Shown: positions 51,365 to 61,361, numbered from the stretch's first letter. The stretch: DNA of 64,000 bases from Phycisphaerae bacterium (GCA_016794925.1 JAEUIW010000001.1:354999-418998); one strand, 5' to 3'. Made by a program: numbers and translations. Notes: a model not told the origin generated them from the letters alone.

Positions 51365-53731
51365 TCAAGTCCCGGTGGGTGATTCGAGCGACTCGTTTTC
51401 CGCGCTGCCCGACTCGGGGTACGCCACCCGCGCATGGTGCAGCGCGGCCAAGGACCGGGACACGGCGTCGCAGATCCGGCTCAGGTCGCGAAGCGTCAGG
51501 TCGCACTCATCGAACTGGCCGTCCATCAGCCGCTTGTGGGCGATCGTGCGCACCAGCGACTCCAGCCGCGAGGGCGTCGGGTCCGACAGCGCCCGTGCCG
51601 CGCTCTCCGCCGCGTCGCACACCATCACCACCGCCACTTCCCGGTGTCGGGGCTTCGGGCCCGGATAGCGGTACTCGATCTCGGTGGGCGCGGCGGGGGG
51701 CAGGGCCTCACCGAGCGGCACGTCCTTCTGCGCCTCCGCGCGCCGGCGCGCCTCGCGAAAAAAGTACTCCACCAGCGTTGTCCCATGGTGGGCCTCGATG
51801 AAGTGCAGCACCGGGCGCGGCAGGTCGAACTCCCGTGCCAGCTCCACCCCGTCCTTCACGTGCCCGACGATGACCAGCAGCGATAGCGCGGGGGTCAGCT
51901 TGTCGTGCCGGTTGAACCCGTGCGTCTGGTTCTCCACGAAGTACTCGGGCTTGTTCATCTTGCCAACGTCGTGGTACAGCGATCCGACGTACGCCAGCAG
52001 GCCGTTGGCGCCGATGCTCTCGGCGGCCGCCTCCGAAAGGCTCGCGACGTTCAGCGAGTGGTTGTACGTGCCGGGCGCGCGACGCTGCAGCTCACGCAGC
52101 AACGGGTGGCTCGGGTCCCGAAGCTCGATGAGCGTCATCCCGGTCGTGATCCCGAATGTCCGCTCGACCGTTGGCAGCACCCCAAGCGTCACGAACCCGA
52201 CCATCAGCGCCGAGAGACCCGTTGAGCCCGCGTCCCACAGCAACGGCCGGAGCGCCGAAGCCACCATCGGGCGGTCCAGCATCCCGGCGATCAGCGTCCC
52301 CAGCGCCAGCAGCGCGCCCGTGACCAGCCCCATGCGGATCAGCCGGTCGCGCTGCCGAAGGTCCTTCAGCTGCCACACCGCGAGGCACGTCCCCGCCACG
52401 CTCAGCGTGTAAACCGCGGCGCTCTGCTCCAGCGCCAGGCACGCCAGCAGCGCGTGGATCGATCCGATCGCCAGCGCCGTCCGCCGCTCGTACGCCACCG
52501 CCAGGATCACGCTCACGAACAGGCTCGGAACGATCGCCGAAGAATGCACCAACCACGGCTCGATCGAACTCGCCCAGCACGCCACCAGCAGCGCCCCAGC
52601 CATTAGCCCGTGCAGCGCCCACACCCGCCACGGGTTCCGCGCGATCTTCGGGCAGAACGACGACAGGTACGCCCCCAGCCCGATCGTCACCACGGCCACG
52701 AGCCCAGCCAGGCCCAGCCGCGGCGCCCAGCGCTCCCACCCCGTCGCCGTCGCGAGGTGCCCGCGTTCCTCCGCCACGATCAACTCCAGTTGCCCCGCGC
52801 TGAGCGTGTCGCCCCGCGCGCCGATGATCTGGCCCTTCGCGTACGTGTTGGTGCGGCTCGACTCACGCGCCGCCGCGGCTTCCTGTGAGACCTGCGTCGT
52901 CGCCGGATCGTGCAGAAATGTCGGACGCGCGCCCAGCGTCAGCCGCGCCGTCACCACGTTCAACAGGTCGCCGTCGAAACCCGCGCTCAGCGCCAGGCCC
53001 CGCATCACCTCCGCGAGCTGCTGCCCCTCCGCGTTCACCACCGCCCCGCGACGCACCTGAACCCCCGGCCCGCCCGTGTCCGCCCTCAACTCCAGTCGCT
53101 CCGATGCCGCTTGGCTCTCCACCTGAAACGTGGCCGCGTCCAGCACCGGCGTCTTCCGCAGCGCCTCGTCCAGTCGAACCACCCTCGATCTCCACGCCTC
53201 GTCCGCGACCCCGTTCGCCGCGATCTCCTGCACGGCCCGCAGGCCCTCCTCCGTCAACGCGAACTGCTCCCGGATCCCCGACTCAACGCCCTCCAGCCCC
53301 GGCGCGTCCGCCAGTGCCCGAGGCAGGCCTTCCAGCGATGCCCGGAGTTCCCCCAGCACCACACTGTTCGCGACGTACACACGTGGCGTTCGCTGCCGGG
53401 CGCCCTCCTTTGCCAGCCGCGTTGCCGCTTCATCCACGACCTCGAACGGGGTGCGAACGGCCCGGGTCTCCGTCAGCACACGCCCCACCGCCAGCAACGG
53501 CTGCTCGCGCGTCCAGATGACCGCGGCGGCGACCACCACCACGAACAGAAGCCCCTGCACAACCGCGATCGTGACGCTCGGCGATCGCGCCGCCCGACGC
53601 CAATCAAAAAAACCACTCCCGGCGCGGATGATCCGGCTCAGCCCCGCCGCCTCCGCGCGCGTCACCGCCGCCCGACCCGGGCCCCCTCCGTCTCCCCACG
53701 TCTGGCCGCGCTGTCGTTCGTCACGTGCCAT
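51365..53731 (-). CDS. PgpH-type 7TM-HD phosphohydrolase (c-di-AMP phosphodiesterase family)
   Basis: 788 aa from ATG 53731 (GTG 53737 also possible). One N-terminal helix (VTIAVVQGLLFVVVVAAAVI) leads to an extracellular domain of about 290 residues, then seven helices, then a cytoplasmic HD domain: GTYNHSLNVASLSEAAAESIG (about 552), LYHDVGKMNKPEYFVENQ (His-Asp, about 584), FIEAHHGTTLVEYFF and a final Asp in VVMVCDAAESAARAL. The order matches PgpH/YqfF, which hydrolyses c-di-AMP to pApA. The His/Asp residues are all present. No diadenylate cyclase gene is in the window. Confidence 0.87.
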   Translation of the reverse strand: MARDERQRGQTWGDGGGPGRAAVTRAEAAGLSRIIRAGSGFFDWRRAARSPSVTIAVVQGLLFVVVVAAAVIWTREQPLLAVGRVLTETRAVRTPFEVVDEAATRLAKEGARQRTPRVYVANSVVLGELRASLEGLPRALADAPGLEGVESGIREQFALTEEGLRAVQEIAANGVADEAWRSRVVRLDEALRKTPVLDAATFQVESQAASERLELRADTGGPGVQVRRGAVVNAEGQQLAEVMRGLALSAGFDGDLLNVVTARLTLGARPTFLHDPATTQVSQEAAAARESSRTNTYAKGQIIGARGDTLSAGQLELIVAEERGHLATATGWERWAPRLGLAGLVAVVTIGLGAYLSSFCPKIARNPWRVWALHGLMAGALLVACWASSIEPWLVHSSAIVPSLFVSVILAVAYERRTALAIGSIHALLACLALEQSAAVYTLSVAGTCLAVWQLKDLRQRDRLIRMGLVTGALLALGTLIAGMLDRPMVASALRPLLWDAGSTGLSALMVGFVTLGVLPTVERTFGITTGMTLIELRDPSHPLLRELQRRAPGTYNHSLNVASLSEAAAESIGANGLLAYVGSLYHDVGKMNKPEYFVENQTHGFNRHDKLTPALSLLVIVGHVKDGVELAREFDLPRPVLHFIEAHHGTTLVEYFFREARRRAEAQKDVPLGEALPPAAPTEIEYRYPGPKPRHREVAVVMVCDAAESAARALSDPTPSRLESLVRTIAHKRLMDGQFDECDLTLRDLSRICDAVSRSLAALHHARVAYPESGSAENESLESPTGT

Positions 53732-53983
53732 ATGCACCCGACCGGTCGGACCCTGGGTAATTCACTGGTTCACCCAGCGGGATAGCCTATCCACAGACCA
53801 TCGGTCCGCATGTCTCCACGCTTGAGTTAGCGGACCTGCCGGAACGAACCACTCCGTGACTTCCGATGCAATCCAATTCCCCTGAACAGGCTGGATTCCT
53901 CTGGGCGTTGCCTGTCCTCGCGTCGGTGGTGCCAATGGAATCACCCTGCTGCGACTTCGGTGGGGTCGGGCATACCCTCTCGC

Positions 53984-55345
53984 ATGGGCGAACAACAGTC
54001 TTTGGGCGGTGCGGGTTCGGGTGCTCGATTTGATCCAGAATTGCCTCACCAGGCCCGCCCGAAGCTACGGCCGGTGCGTGGTTTTCCGGTGCAGGCCACC
54101 AGCCCCGACGGCAAGCAGCAGACCATGCTCGGCGTCGCCGACGCCCGCCAGATTTCGGACAAGATCGTTGTGACCGCGCCCGCCGCGCAGTTCGTGCTGC
54201 CGCTCATGGACGGCACCCGCGGATTGGACCAGATTGTCGCCGAAGTCGGTCGGGGGCTGAACCGCCAGATCCTCGAGCCGCTCGTGGCCCAGCTTGACGA
54301 CGCCGGTCTGCTGGAGGGACCGGTCTTCGAAGCCCTCGCCCAGAAGTTGCGTTCCGCCTTCGACGCGTCCCCCGTGCTCCCCCCGGCCAGCAGCGCCGCG
54401 TTCGCGGACGCCATCGGTACCGGCGAAGAAAAAGAGGGCGAGGCCCCCAAGGGCCCGGCCTCGGCCGCGCGCCTCCGTACCGTGCTCGATTCCTGGATCA
54501 AGCAGGCCCTCGACGATGCCTCGGACCCGAGCTTCGATGCCCTCCCCAAGGCCATCGTCGTTCCCCACCTCGACTATTTCCGTGGGGCCGGCAACTACGC
54601 CTCCGCCTACGGCCGCTTGAGGGTCGTCGATCGCCCCGACCGAATCGTCATCCTCGGCACCAACCACTTCGGCTCCTCCACCGGCGTGTGCGGCTGCGAC
54701 AAGGGGTACGAGACTCCCCTGGGCGTCTCGCCGCTCGATTCCGATATGGAGCAGCGCCTCCGCCGCGCCCTGGGTGATGTCCTCTTCGAGCACCGCTTCG
54801 ATCACGAACGCGAGCATTCCATCGAGCTCCAGATCATGTGGCTCCAGCACGTGTTCGGGCTCGATGAGCGCGGCGGGCACGTCCCCGTCTTCGGCGCGCT
54901 CGTGCACGACCCGGCCGTTCGCAACGGCGACAGCTACGACGGCAAGGGCGTGGCCATCCGCCCGTTCGTCGATGCCCTCCGCGCGGCCATCGCCGAGCTC
55001 CCCGGAAAAACCCTGGTCATCAGCTCCGCCGACCTCAGCCACGTCGGGCCGTCGTTCGGCGACGAGAAGCCGCTGGCGGGCGACGACCCCGAGACCGCCG
55101 AGCGTCGCAACCGCGTCTTCAATCACGACCGCGAGATGCTCCAGCACGTCCTGCAGAACAACCCCGAGGCGCTCATCGCGTCCATGGCCTGGCAGCAGAA
55201 CCCCACCCGCTGGTGCTCCACGGGCAACCTCGTCGCCACGCTCCTCACCGTCCAGCCCACCGATGTCAAGCTCCTCAACTACGCCGCGGCGATGGACCAG
55301 CAGGGCACCGCCATGGTGAGCAGCGTCGCGATGGTGATGAACTGA
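53984..55345 (+). CDS. Memo-family (AmmeMemoRadiSam system B) protein with N-terminal extension
   Basis: 453 aa from ATG 53984. Residues 190-445 are the Memo fold: VPHLDYFRGAGNYASAYG, ILGTNHFGSSTG, HEREHSIELQIMWLQHVFG and VISSADLSHVGPSFG supply the metal-binding His/Asp/Cys set known from human MEMO1 and its bacterial homologues. Before it, about 150 residues contain a small helical unit (FVLPLMDGTRGLDQIVAEVG) that looks PqqD- or winged-helix-like, then an acidic linker. The other AmmeMemoRadiSam components (AMMECR1, radical SAM) are not in the window, so this copy is isolated. Substrate unknown. Confidence 0.82.
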   Translation: MGEQQSLGGAGSGARFDPELPHQARPKLRPVRGFPVQATSPDGKQQTMLGVADARQISDKIVVTAPAAQFVLPLMDGTRGLDQIVAEVGRGLNRQILEPLVAQLDDAGLLEGPVFEALAQKLRSAFDASPVLPPASSAAFADAIGTGEEKEGEAPKGPASAARLRTVLDSWIKQALDDASDPSFDALPKAIVVPHLDYFRGAGNYASAYGRLRVVDRPDRIVILGTNHFGSSTGVCGCDKGYETPLGVSPLDSDMEQRLRRALGDVLFEHRFDHEREHSIELQIMWLQHVFGLDERGGHVPVFGALVHDPAVRNGDSYDGKGVAIRPFVDALRAAIAELPGKTLVISSADLSHVGPSFGDEKPLAGDDPETAERRNRVFNHDREMLQHVLQNNPEALIASMAWQQNPTRWCSTGNLVATLLTVQPTDVKLLNYAAAMDQQGTAMVSSVAMVMN

Positions 55346-55706
55346 TTGTGGGCTGCCCCCGTTCCGACCTCGCGCGTGCGTCCAACCGGCCCATCGGCGC
55401 CCCAAGGTCCGGCGCCGATTTGGGGGGACCCGGTCTCCGGTTGACGCGGCACGCGCCCTGTGGTCGAATGGAGCGCCCGTCGATCGTGGCGGCAACCCCG
55501 AGTGGGCACGGCCCGTAGGTTGTAGTGCAATGCACAAACAGCAGAGATTTATCCCCTAAACAGGCTATTATCCACGAAATTTGTTTGTATTGTGATTGGT
55601 ATATCGTCCGAATCGCGGAACTTCTGAGCATCCCGAGCGTCTAACGATCGGGCCCGAGGTGCGAACGCGTGGCGCTCCACCGACCGGCCGCAGAGAGGAA
55701 TCAGTC
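55346..55706. promoter_or_regulatory. Upstream region of the pilM operon, with inverted repeat
   Basis: This 361-bp gap has a GC-rich left half and an AT-rich right part (about 55510-55600). The latter holds the inverted repeat GTGCA-A-TGCAC (55525-55535), flanked by TTGTA and AAAC, which could be an operator, and TATTAT (55566-55571) as a possible -10; I see no matching -35. GAGAGGA lies before ATG 55707. No gene is supported here. Confidence 0.35.
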
Positions 55707-57839
55707 ATGGCGTCGAACGTGTGCTGGGGCATCGAGCTCGGTGCGTGCGAGATCAAGGCCATCAAGCTCGAACGCTCGGGCGAGGGTGTGACCGTTCTCG
55801 AATACGTCGTGATCCCGCACAAGCTCGTGCTCTCGAGCCCGGAGGTGGACGCGAAGGAGGCCATGCGCGTCGCGCTGGGCGAGCTGGTGGCGCAGCACAA
55901 CCTGACCGGTTCCGCGGTCGCCGTGAGCGTTCCCGGTCACTCGGCCTTCGCGCGCTTCGCCAAACTGCCCCCGGTGGAGCCCAAGAAGGTTCCCGACATC
56001 GTCAAATTCGAGGCCGTGCAGCAGATCCCTTTTCCGATCGATGACGTGGAGTGGGATTACCAGACGTTCGCCAACCCGGATTCGCCCGAGGTCGAGGTGG
56101 GCATCTTCGCCATCACGCGCGAACGCGTCATGGAAAAACTGGCGCTGTGGTCCGATGTCGGCATCACCCCGGACCACCTCACCATCAGCCCGCTCGCGGC
56201 GTACAACGCCATCGCCTTCGACCTCGCGTTCACCGAGAAAACGCCCGGAACCGTGATCGTGGACGTGGGCACGACCAGCACCGACCTCATCGTCGCCGAG
56301 GCCGGACGGGTGTGGATCCGCACGTTCCCCATCGGCGGCCACCAATTCACCGAAGCCCTGGTCGGCGCCTTCAAGCTCACCTACCCCAAGGCCGAGCGAC
56401 TCAAGCGGGAGGCCGAGCAGAGCAAGCACGCGCGCCACGTGCTCCAGGCCATGCGGCCGGTCTTCGGCGACCTTTGCCAGGACATCCAACGCTCCATCGG
56501 CTACTACCAGTCGCTCCACCGGGACGCCAAGCTCACCCGTCTGATCGGCCTGGGTTCGACCTTCCAGCTCCCCGGCCTGCGCAAGTTCCTCAGCCAGCAG
56601 TTGCAGATGGAGGTCATGCGGCCCGAGCAATTCCAGCGTGCCACGGTCGACGATGCGCGGGCCGAGGATTTCAAGGCCCGGGCCGTGAACCTCTGCGTCG
56701 CCTACGGCCTGGCCCTCCAGGGCTTGGACCTCCAGACCGTCAGCGCCAACCTCATGCCCGTGAGCGTCGTCCGCGAGGCCGTGTGGTCGAGGAAGACCAA
56801 GTGGTTCGCCGCCGCGGCCGGGATTGCGCTCGCCGCCGGCGCGGTGAGCTTCATCAAGCCGATGGCCGACCGCTCGGCCCTGGCCGGGTTGGTCAAGCCC
56901 ACGGTGATCGACCAGGCCAAGAACGAGCTCAAACGCCTCCGGGGCGAATGGACCAAGGTCGAGGGCGAGTACAAGCCCGATCCCCGCGCCGGCGCGATCG
57001 GCCTGCTGCTGGAGCGGCGCGACATCTACCCGCACCTGGTCTCCGACCTCAGTGGCATGCTCGAGGACGCCCGCGTCAAGCTCGGCGACACCGCCGGCGA
57101 GGGCAAGAGCTTCGTCTTCGGCAAGTGGGACACCCGCTACGTCCGCCCCGCGGGCGCTTCCGCCGGCGAGGAGCAGCCCCAGGAGGGCGGCGAGCAGAAC
57201 AACGCGGCGCCCCCCAAGGGACCGAAATTCGAGTTCGGAAAGGTGCAGCTCACGCTCGAGGTGCAGACCACGGCCGCGAACGCGGAAAAAGCCGTGGCCG
57301 AGACCATCCAGAAGTGGCTCTTCGATCACGCCGACCGCAAGGGTGTGCCGTACACCATCCACCAGGACTCGGTCCTGTTCAAGGTCAAGAACAAGACCCT
57401 CGTGGCCGACAAGGGCGGGCCCGGCGCCGCGGGCGCGACGGCGTCCGCCGCTTCGGCCACTCCCCCCGAGATCACGCCCGCGGGAACCGGCGAGCCCGGC
57501 CGCCGCCGCGGCGGCAGGCCGACCCAGGGCGGCGGCGAGCACGGGCGTCCCAGCAACGTTTTCGGGGAGAACGATCCCGGCGGCGAAGTGAGCGATCGTC
57601 CCCACGGCGAGTTGATCGTCGTGAACATCGGCGACGGCCCGTCGGGCGGCCCCGGTGTGCCGGTGACCAACGCGAAGCTCGAGGAGCTCGCCCCGCTCCC
57701 CGCCCCGCCCACGCTGGGCAAGCCCGGCGAGACCGTGACCGTGATCGAGGTGACGTGGGAGGCGATCCTGCGCGGCCCGGCCGGCGATGACAAGAAGGCC
57801 GACGGCGGCGAAAAGAAGACGGACAAGAAGAACGGCTGA
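55707..57839 (+). CDS. pilM: PilM-like type IV pilus/secretion assembly ATPase with large C-terminal extension
   Basis: 710 aa from ATG 55707. Residues 1-350 are the actin-like PilM/FtsA fold: CWGIELGACEIKAIKLERSG (phosphate 1), VIVDVGTTSTDLIVAEAG (residues 183-200) and LIGLGSTFQLPGLRKFLS (phosphate 2/adenosine). A single helix follows (WFAAAAGIALAAGAVSFI, 366-383), where normal PilM ends, and then a 330-residue extracytoplasmic tail with two beta-alpha units (FGKVQLTLEVQTTAANAEKAV and TVTVIEVTWEAILRG) split by a Gly/Pro/Ala linker. The tail may replace PilN. The two genes downstream (25 and 49 bp) continue the operon. It precedes the 23S gene. Confidence 0.85.
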   Translation: MASNVCWGIELGACEIKAIKLERSGEGVTVLEYVVIPHKLVLSSPEVDAKEAMRVALGELVAQHNLTGSAVAVSVPGHSAFARFAKLPPVEPKKVPDIVKFEAVQQIPFPIDDVEWDYQTFANPDSPEVEVGIFAITRERVMEKLALWSDVGITPDHLTISPLAAYNAIAFDLAFTEKTPGTVIVDVGTTSTDLIVAEAGRVWIRTFPIGGHQFTEALVGAFKLTYPKAERLKREAEQSKHARHVLQAMRPVFGDLCQDIQRSIGYYQSLHRDAKLTRLIGLGSTFQLPGLRKFLSQQLQMEVMRPEQFQRATVDDARAEDFKARAVNLCVAYGLALQGLDLQTVSANLMPVSVVREAVWSRKTKWFAAAAGIALAAGAVSFIKPMADRSALAGLVKPTVIDQAKNELKRLRGEWTKVEGEYKPDPRAGAIGLLLERRDIYPHLVSDLSGMLEDARVKLGDTAGEGKSFVFGKWDTRYVRPAGASAGEEQPQEGGEQNNAAPPKGPKFEFGKVQLTLEVQTTAANAEKAVAETIQKWLFDHADRKGVPYTIHQDSVLFKVKNKTLVADKGGPGAAGATASAASATPPEITPAGTGEPGRRRGGRPTQGGGEHGRPSNVFGENDPGGEVSDRPHGELIVVNIGDGPSGGPGVPVTNAKLEELAPLPAPPTLGKPGETVTVIEVTWEAILRGPAGDDKKADGGEKKTDKKNG

Positions 57840-57863
57840 TCCGATCGTGCAAGGAGCGACGCG

Positions 57864-59180
57864 GTGAAGAAAGTTCTGGCGATACTCAAACGGCACTGGA
57901 TGGTGCTCTCCATGGCCGTGATCGTGCTGGCCGCGGTACCCGCCATGATGTGGTTCAGCGGCTCGATGGGGGCCAAGCAACTGACCGACATCCAGTCGAA
58001 GGTCGATGCCGACCTGAAGGACATGGCCAACGGCTCGCCCAGGGTCAGCTACGCGCTGCCCGGCGCGACCCCCGGCTCCCCCGCCGCGGTGGAGCTCTCG
58101 GCCCCGCCCAACACCGTGCTCACCAACTGGTTCAAGGAGCGGCGCGAGAAGCAGCAGGCCCAGCTCAACGGCCTGGTGGGTCGGGCCCTGGAGTTCAACC
58201 GCGGGGCACGCAAGCCGCTGGTGGACGGACTCTTCCCGGAGCCCTCCCGGGCCGAGAAGCAGACCAAGCCGCTGGAGTTCGCGCGGGCGTACACGGAGGT
58301 CGCGACCGCCGACTTGCTCAAGCGCATCAACGCCGGCGCGCCGCCCGAGCCCACGGCCCTGGCCATGCAGGTCAGCGAGAGCAACGACCAGAAGCGCGTC
58401 GCCAGCGGCGCGGCCCAGCTGCCCCCCGACGAGGAGGCCAAACTCCGCGAGGAGCTGGTCAAGCTCCGCAAGTCCAAGGTCCAGGCTCGCGCATCGGAGA
58501 TCGCGGTCTACGCCGAGCCGTCCGTGTTCGTCAACGTCCCCAAGCTCAAGCCCGAGGATCCGCCCCGCAGCCTGCGCGAGTGCTGGGACTGGCAGCAGCA
58601 GCACTGGGCCCACGAGTCGCTCATCGAGGCGGTTCGCCTGGCGAACGAACAAACCGCCGGCGAGGGCACCGGGGTCCTCGGCGCGGCGGTCAAGCGCCTG
58701 GTCTCGATCGTGGTGGACAAGCCGATGGGCGCGCGCCAGACCGAAGAAGACAGCGGCGAGGCCCGCGCCGCCCCGGCCGGAGGCGGCGGGGGAGAGGGCG
58801 CCATGAAGCCCAACTACCGCGCCTCGATCACCGGGCGCGTGGCCGGCCCCCGCACCAGCAACGACATGTACGACATCCGCACCGCACGCGTGGAGGCCAT
58901 CGTCTCCGCCAAGCACCTGCCCGCCGTGATCGACGCGATCAGCAAGTCCAATTTCATGACCGTCACCAAGCTGGATCTTGAGAAGGTCGAGCCGCTCGAC
59001 GAGATGAAGAACGGGTTCTACTACGGCGACGAGGCGGTCGTGAAGGCCCGCTTCCAGATCGAGACGGTCTGGATGCGCGAGTGGATGAAGCCTTGGATGC
59101 CCGCCGAGGTCAAGAAGTCCCTCGGCATCAAGGACGAGCCCAAGCCCGAGGACGACAAGAGCGGCAAGGGCGGGGGCTGA
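57864..59180 (+). CDS. Membrane-anchored pilus-alignment protein (PilO-like role inferred)
   Basis: 438 aa. The N-terminus has KKVLAILKRHW then one helix (MVLSMAVIVLAAVPAMMWF), as in PilN and PilO. A long, partly coiled-coil soluble region follows (NWFKERREKQQAQLNGLV; EEAKLREELVKLRKSKVQA), then a ferredoxin-like C-terminal unit (YRASITGRVAGPRTSND, then RTARVEAIVSAKHLPAVIDA) and a Lys/Asp/Gly tail. The size and layout fit the periplasmic alignment complex that links PilM to the secretin, but I cannot claim a sequence match. It follows pilM by 24 bp and leads the third gene by 48 bp. Confidence 0.6.
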   Translation: MKKVLAILKRHWMVLSMAVIVLAAVPAMMWFSGSMGAKQLTDIQSKVDADLKDMANGSPRVSYALPGATPGSPAAVELSAPPNTVLTNWFKERREKQQAQLNGLVGRALEFNRGARKPLVDGLFPEPSRAEKQTKPLEFARAYTEVATADLLKRINAGAPPEPTALAMQVSESNDQKRVASGAAQLPPDEEAKLREELVKLRKSKVQARASEIAVYAEPSVFVNVPKLKPEDPPRSLRECWDWQQQHWAHESLIEAVRLANEQTAGEGTGVLGAAVKRLVSIVVDKPMGARQTEEDSGEARAAPAGGGGGEGAMKPNYRASITGRVAGPRTSNDMYDIRTARVEAIVSAKHLPAVIDAISKSNFMTVTKLDLEKVEPLDEMKNGFYYGDEAVVKARFQIETVWMREWMKPWMPAEVKKSLGIKDEPKPEDDKSGKGGG

Positions 59181-59228
59181 TCCGCGTTCGAACGAGGTAG
59201 ACCCGGTCGCGCACCACGAGGAACACAC

Positions 59229-61325
59229 ATGCCGGTCAATCGCATCAAGCCGCTCGAGCAGCACTTCGAAAAGATCATCGTCGGGGTCGCGGGCGCCGCC
59301 CTCCTCGGCGTGCTCGCGTGGCAGTTCGTCGGGCAGGGATCCAAGGTCAAGGTGGGCAAGGACGAGGTCGATCTCTCCGGCGCGTACAAACCGCTCGAGG
59401 CGACCGCCACCCGCGTCCTGGCCGACCTGAAGAACGAGAATCCCGCGCTCCCCGACGTGCCCGCCGAAAAAATCAAGGACGTGCGGGCGGACTTCGACGC
59501 CCGCTACCGCGGCCCGGTCGCCCCCGCGCCGCAGATCGCCGGGGCCGTCTTCGGCCGCGGCCTCGAAACCACCGCGCCGGAGGCGATCAAGGCCGGCGCG
59601 ACCTATGCCGCGGTGCTCCTCCCCGCGCCCCGGGACCCGGTCGGGCACGCGTACATCTCCACCCTCGATCCGAACGAGCTGAAGCGGGTGCCCGAGCTCG
59701 CGGCCTTCGTCCCCAAGGCCGCGCCCTTCGACAAGGTCTTCGTCTCGGTGCAGGCCAGCGTGGACGGGCGGGCGATCAAGGAGGCGATCGGCAAGGACCC
59801 CGACGGCGAGGGCCCCATGAGCCCCATTCCCTCCAAATGGTGGGAACGGGCCACGCAGGTGCTCCGTGTTGACCTGCTCCGGCAGGAGTTGCTCCCCGAC
59901 GGGAAGTGGGGCGAGGAGAAGGCAATCCCGACGCTGCCGGGGAACTATGGTCTGACCGCGGAAATCGAGAAGTCCATCCGCACCACCGCGGACATGCAGG
60001 CGGTTGTCCAGCAGGCCGCCAAGGCCCAGGAGCTCATCCTGCGGCCGGAGTATTACGCCACCATCTCGGGTGAGGAATGGCGCGAGCCGGCTCTGCTCGC
60101 CGCGGACGTCGACCCCGCGCAGATCGAACGGTTGAAGAACGACCTGGCGCGCCTGGACGTCGAGATCGCGGCGATCGAGGACAAGATCAACAAGGCCGGC
60201 GGTTCCAAGCCGCCGGGCGGCGGTCGCAACGAGCGCGACACGGGTTCCGGTGGCGGCGGTGGGGGAGGTGGCGGCGGAAAGGGCGGACCGCAGGACAGCC
60301 AGCCGTCCGTGCCCACGACCACGCCCTCGGGGCCGAATATCGCGGCGCTGCAGTCCTCGCTCAATCGCAACAAGGCGCTCCGCGTGAAGGCGATCGAGGA
60401 GCTGGCCAAGCTCGGCGTGCAGATCGAGGAGAAACCGACATCCGTCGGGGCGCGCGAGACCGTTCGCCCGCTCGCCAAGCCGTTCCTTGAGGACGAGGCG
60501 GTCAAGCTCTGGGCCCACGACATCACCGTGCAGCGCGGCAAGACCTATCGCTATCGCCTCCGCTACGAGATCACGAACCCGTTCTTCGCGCGCCAGGCCG
60601 TTCTCTCGCCCGAGCAGGCCAAGCTGGCCGAGCGCCCCCTGGTGGCCAGCCCACCGAGCGAGTGGGCCACGCCCGTCCCGGTCTGGGATGACGCGTACTA
60701 CTTCATCACCAGCGCGCAGGAGCGAGACTCGCTCGGGCGCGGCGGGAAGGCGATGGCCGAGTTGTACCAGGTGCACTGGGGATACTGGCGCAAGGCCAGC
60801 GCCGAGGTCGCCCCCGGTGATGCGCTGACGGCTCAGGCGCAGGTGCCGGACATGGAGAAGATCGTCGCCGCGCTGGCGGTGAAGCCGACGGACGAGACGC
60901 CCGGTGAACGCGGCGGACGCCCGGGTTCAGCGCCGCCGGATTCATCCCCGTCGCCGCCCGGGGAGCCCGGGAAGACCGGCGAGAAATCGGAGAAGACTCC
61001 GATGAAGCGGCTCACGCTCGCGGCGGACGCGATCGTGCTCGACGTCAACGCCATCCCGGGTTCGGACGCGGGCTCCGGCAACGCGAAGGCGTCATCGCAG
61101 GTGTACTTGCGGGACGCGTCCGGTCGGATCGTCCGTCGCACGCCCGAGGGCGATCGCGGAAGCGATATCTTCAAGTCGATCTCGCGCAACGCGCAGATGG
61201 GCGAGGCGGCGTTCGCGCCCAAGGAGCCCAAGAAGCCGGCGCCCAAGCCCAACCTCGACACGCCGCGCCCACCCCCGGTCGATGATCACGGCGGCGGAGG
61301 TGGCGGCGGGGGCGGGGGCGGTTGA
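59229..61325 (+). CDS. Membrane-anchored protein of the pilM operon, unknown family
   Basis: 698 aa. PVNRIKPLEQHFEKIIVG leads into one helix (IIVGVAGAALLGVLAWQFVG), then an extracytoplasmic domain of several hundred residues. It has coiled-coil-like helices at about residues 295-325 (ERLKNDLARLDVEIAAIED) and 370-400, two Gly-rich linkers (one GGGGGGGGGG-like stretch), and ends Pro-rich then Gly-rich (KPAPKPNLDTPRPPPVDD). Between linkers lies YRYRLRYEITNPFF, possibly a beta-rich domain. I do not recognise it; its position suggests the third partner of the PilM-like complex. A strong hairpin follows the stop by 37 bp. Confidence 0.6.
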   Translation: MPVNRIKPLEQHFEKIIVGVAGAALLGVLAWQFVGQGSKVKVGKDEVDLSGAYKPLEATATRVLADLKNENPALPDVPAEKIKDVRADFDARYRGPVAPAPQIAGAVFGRGLETTAPEAIKAGATYAAVLLPAPRDPVGHAYISTLDPNELKRVPELAAFVPKAAPFDKVFVSVQASVDGRAIKEAIGKDPDGEGPMSPIPSKWWERATQVLRVDLLRQELLPDGKWGEEKAIPTLPGNYGLTAEIEKSIRTTADMQAVVQQAAKAQELILRPEYYATISGEEWREPALLAADVDPAQIERLKNDLARLDVEIAAIEDKINKAGGSKPPGGGRNERDTGSGGGGGGGGGGKGGPQDSQPSVPTTTPSGPNIAALQSSLNRNKALRVKAIEELAKLGVQIEEKPTSVGARETVRPLAKPFLEDEAVKLWAHDITVQRGKTYRYRLRYEITNPFFARQAVLSPEQAKLAERPLVASPPSEWATPVPVWDDAYYFITSAQERDSLGRGGKAMAELYQVHWGYWRKASAEVAPGDALTAQAQVPDMEKIVAALAVKPTDETPGERGGRPGSAPPDSSPSPPGEPGKTGEKSEKTPMKRLTLAADAIVLDVNAIPGSDAGSGNAKASSQVYLRDASGRIVRRTPEGDRGSDIFKSISRNAQMGEAAFAPKEPKKPAPKPNLDTPRPPPVDDHGGGGGGGGGGG

Positions 61326-61361
61326 GCCGGCCTCGGCCGACGGACCCGCACTGTGGTTTTC

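Noticed and set aside
55701..60776. Minus-strand open frame of about 1690 codons opposite the pilM operon
   Set aside because: Antisense to three genes with good domains and start sites; composition is Gly/Leu/His/Asp-rich repeats of the reverse strand.
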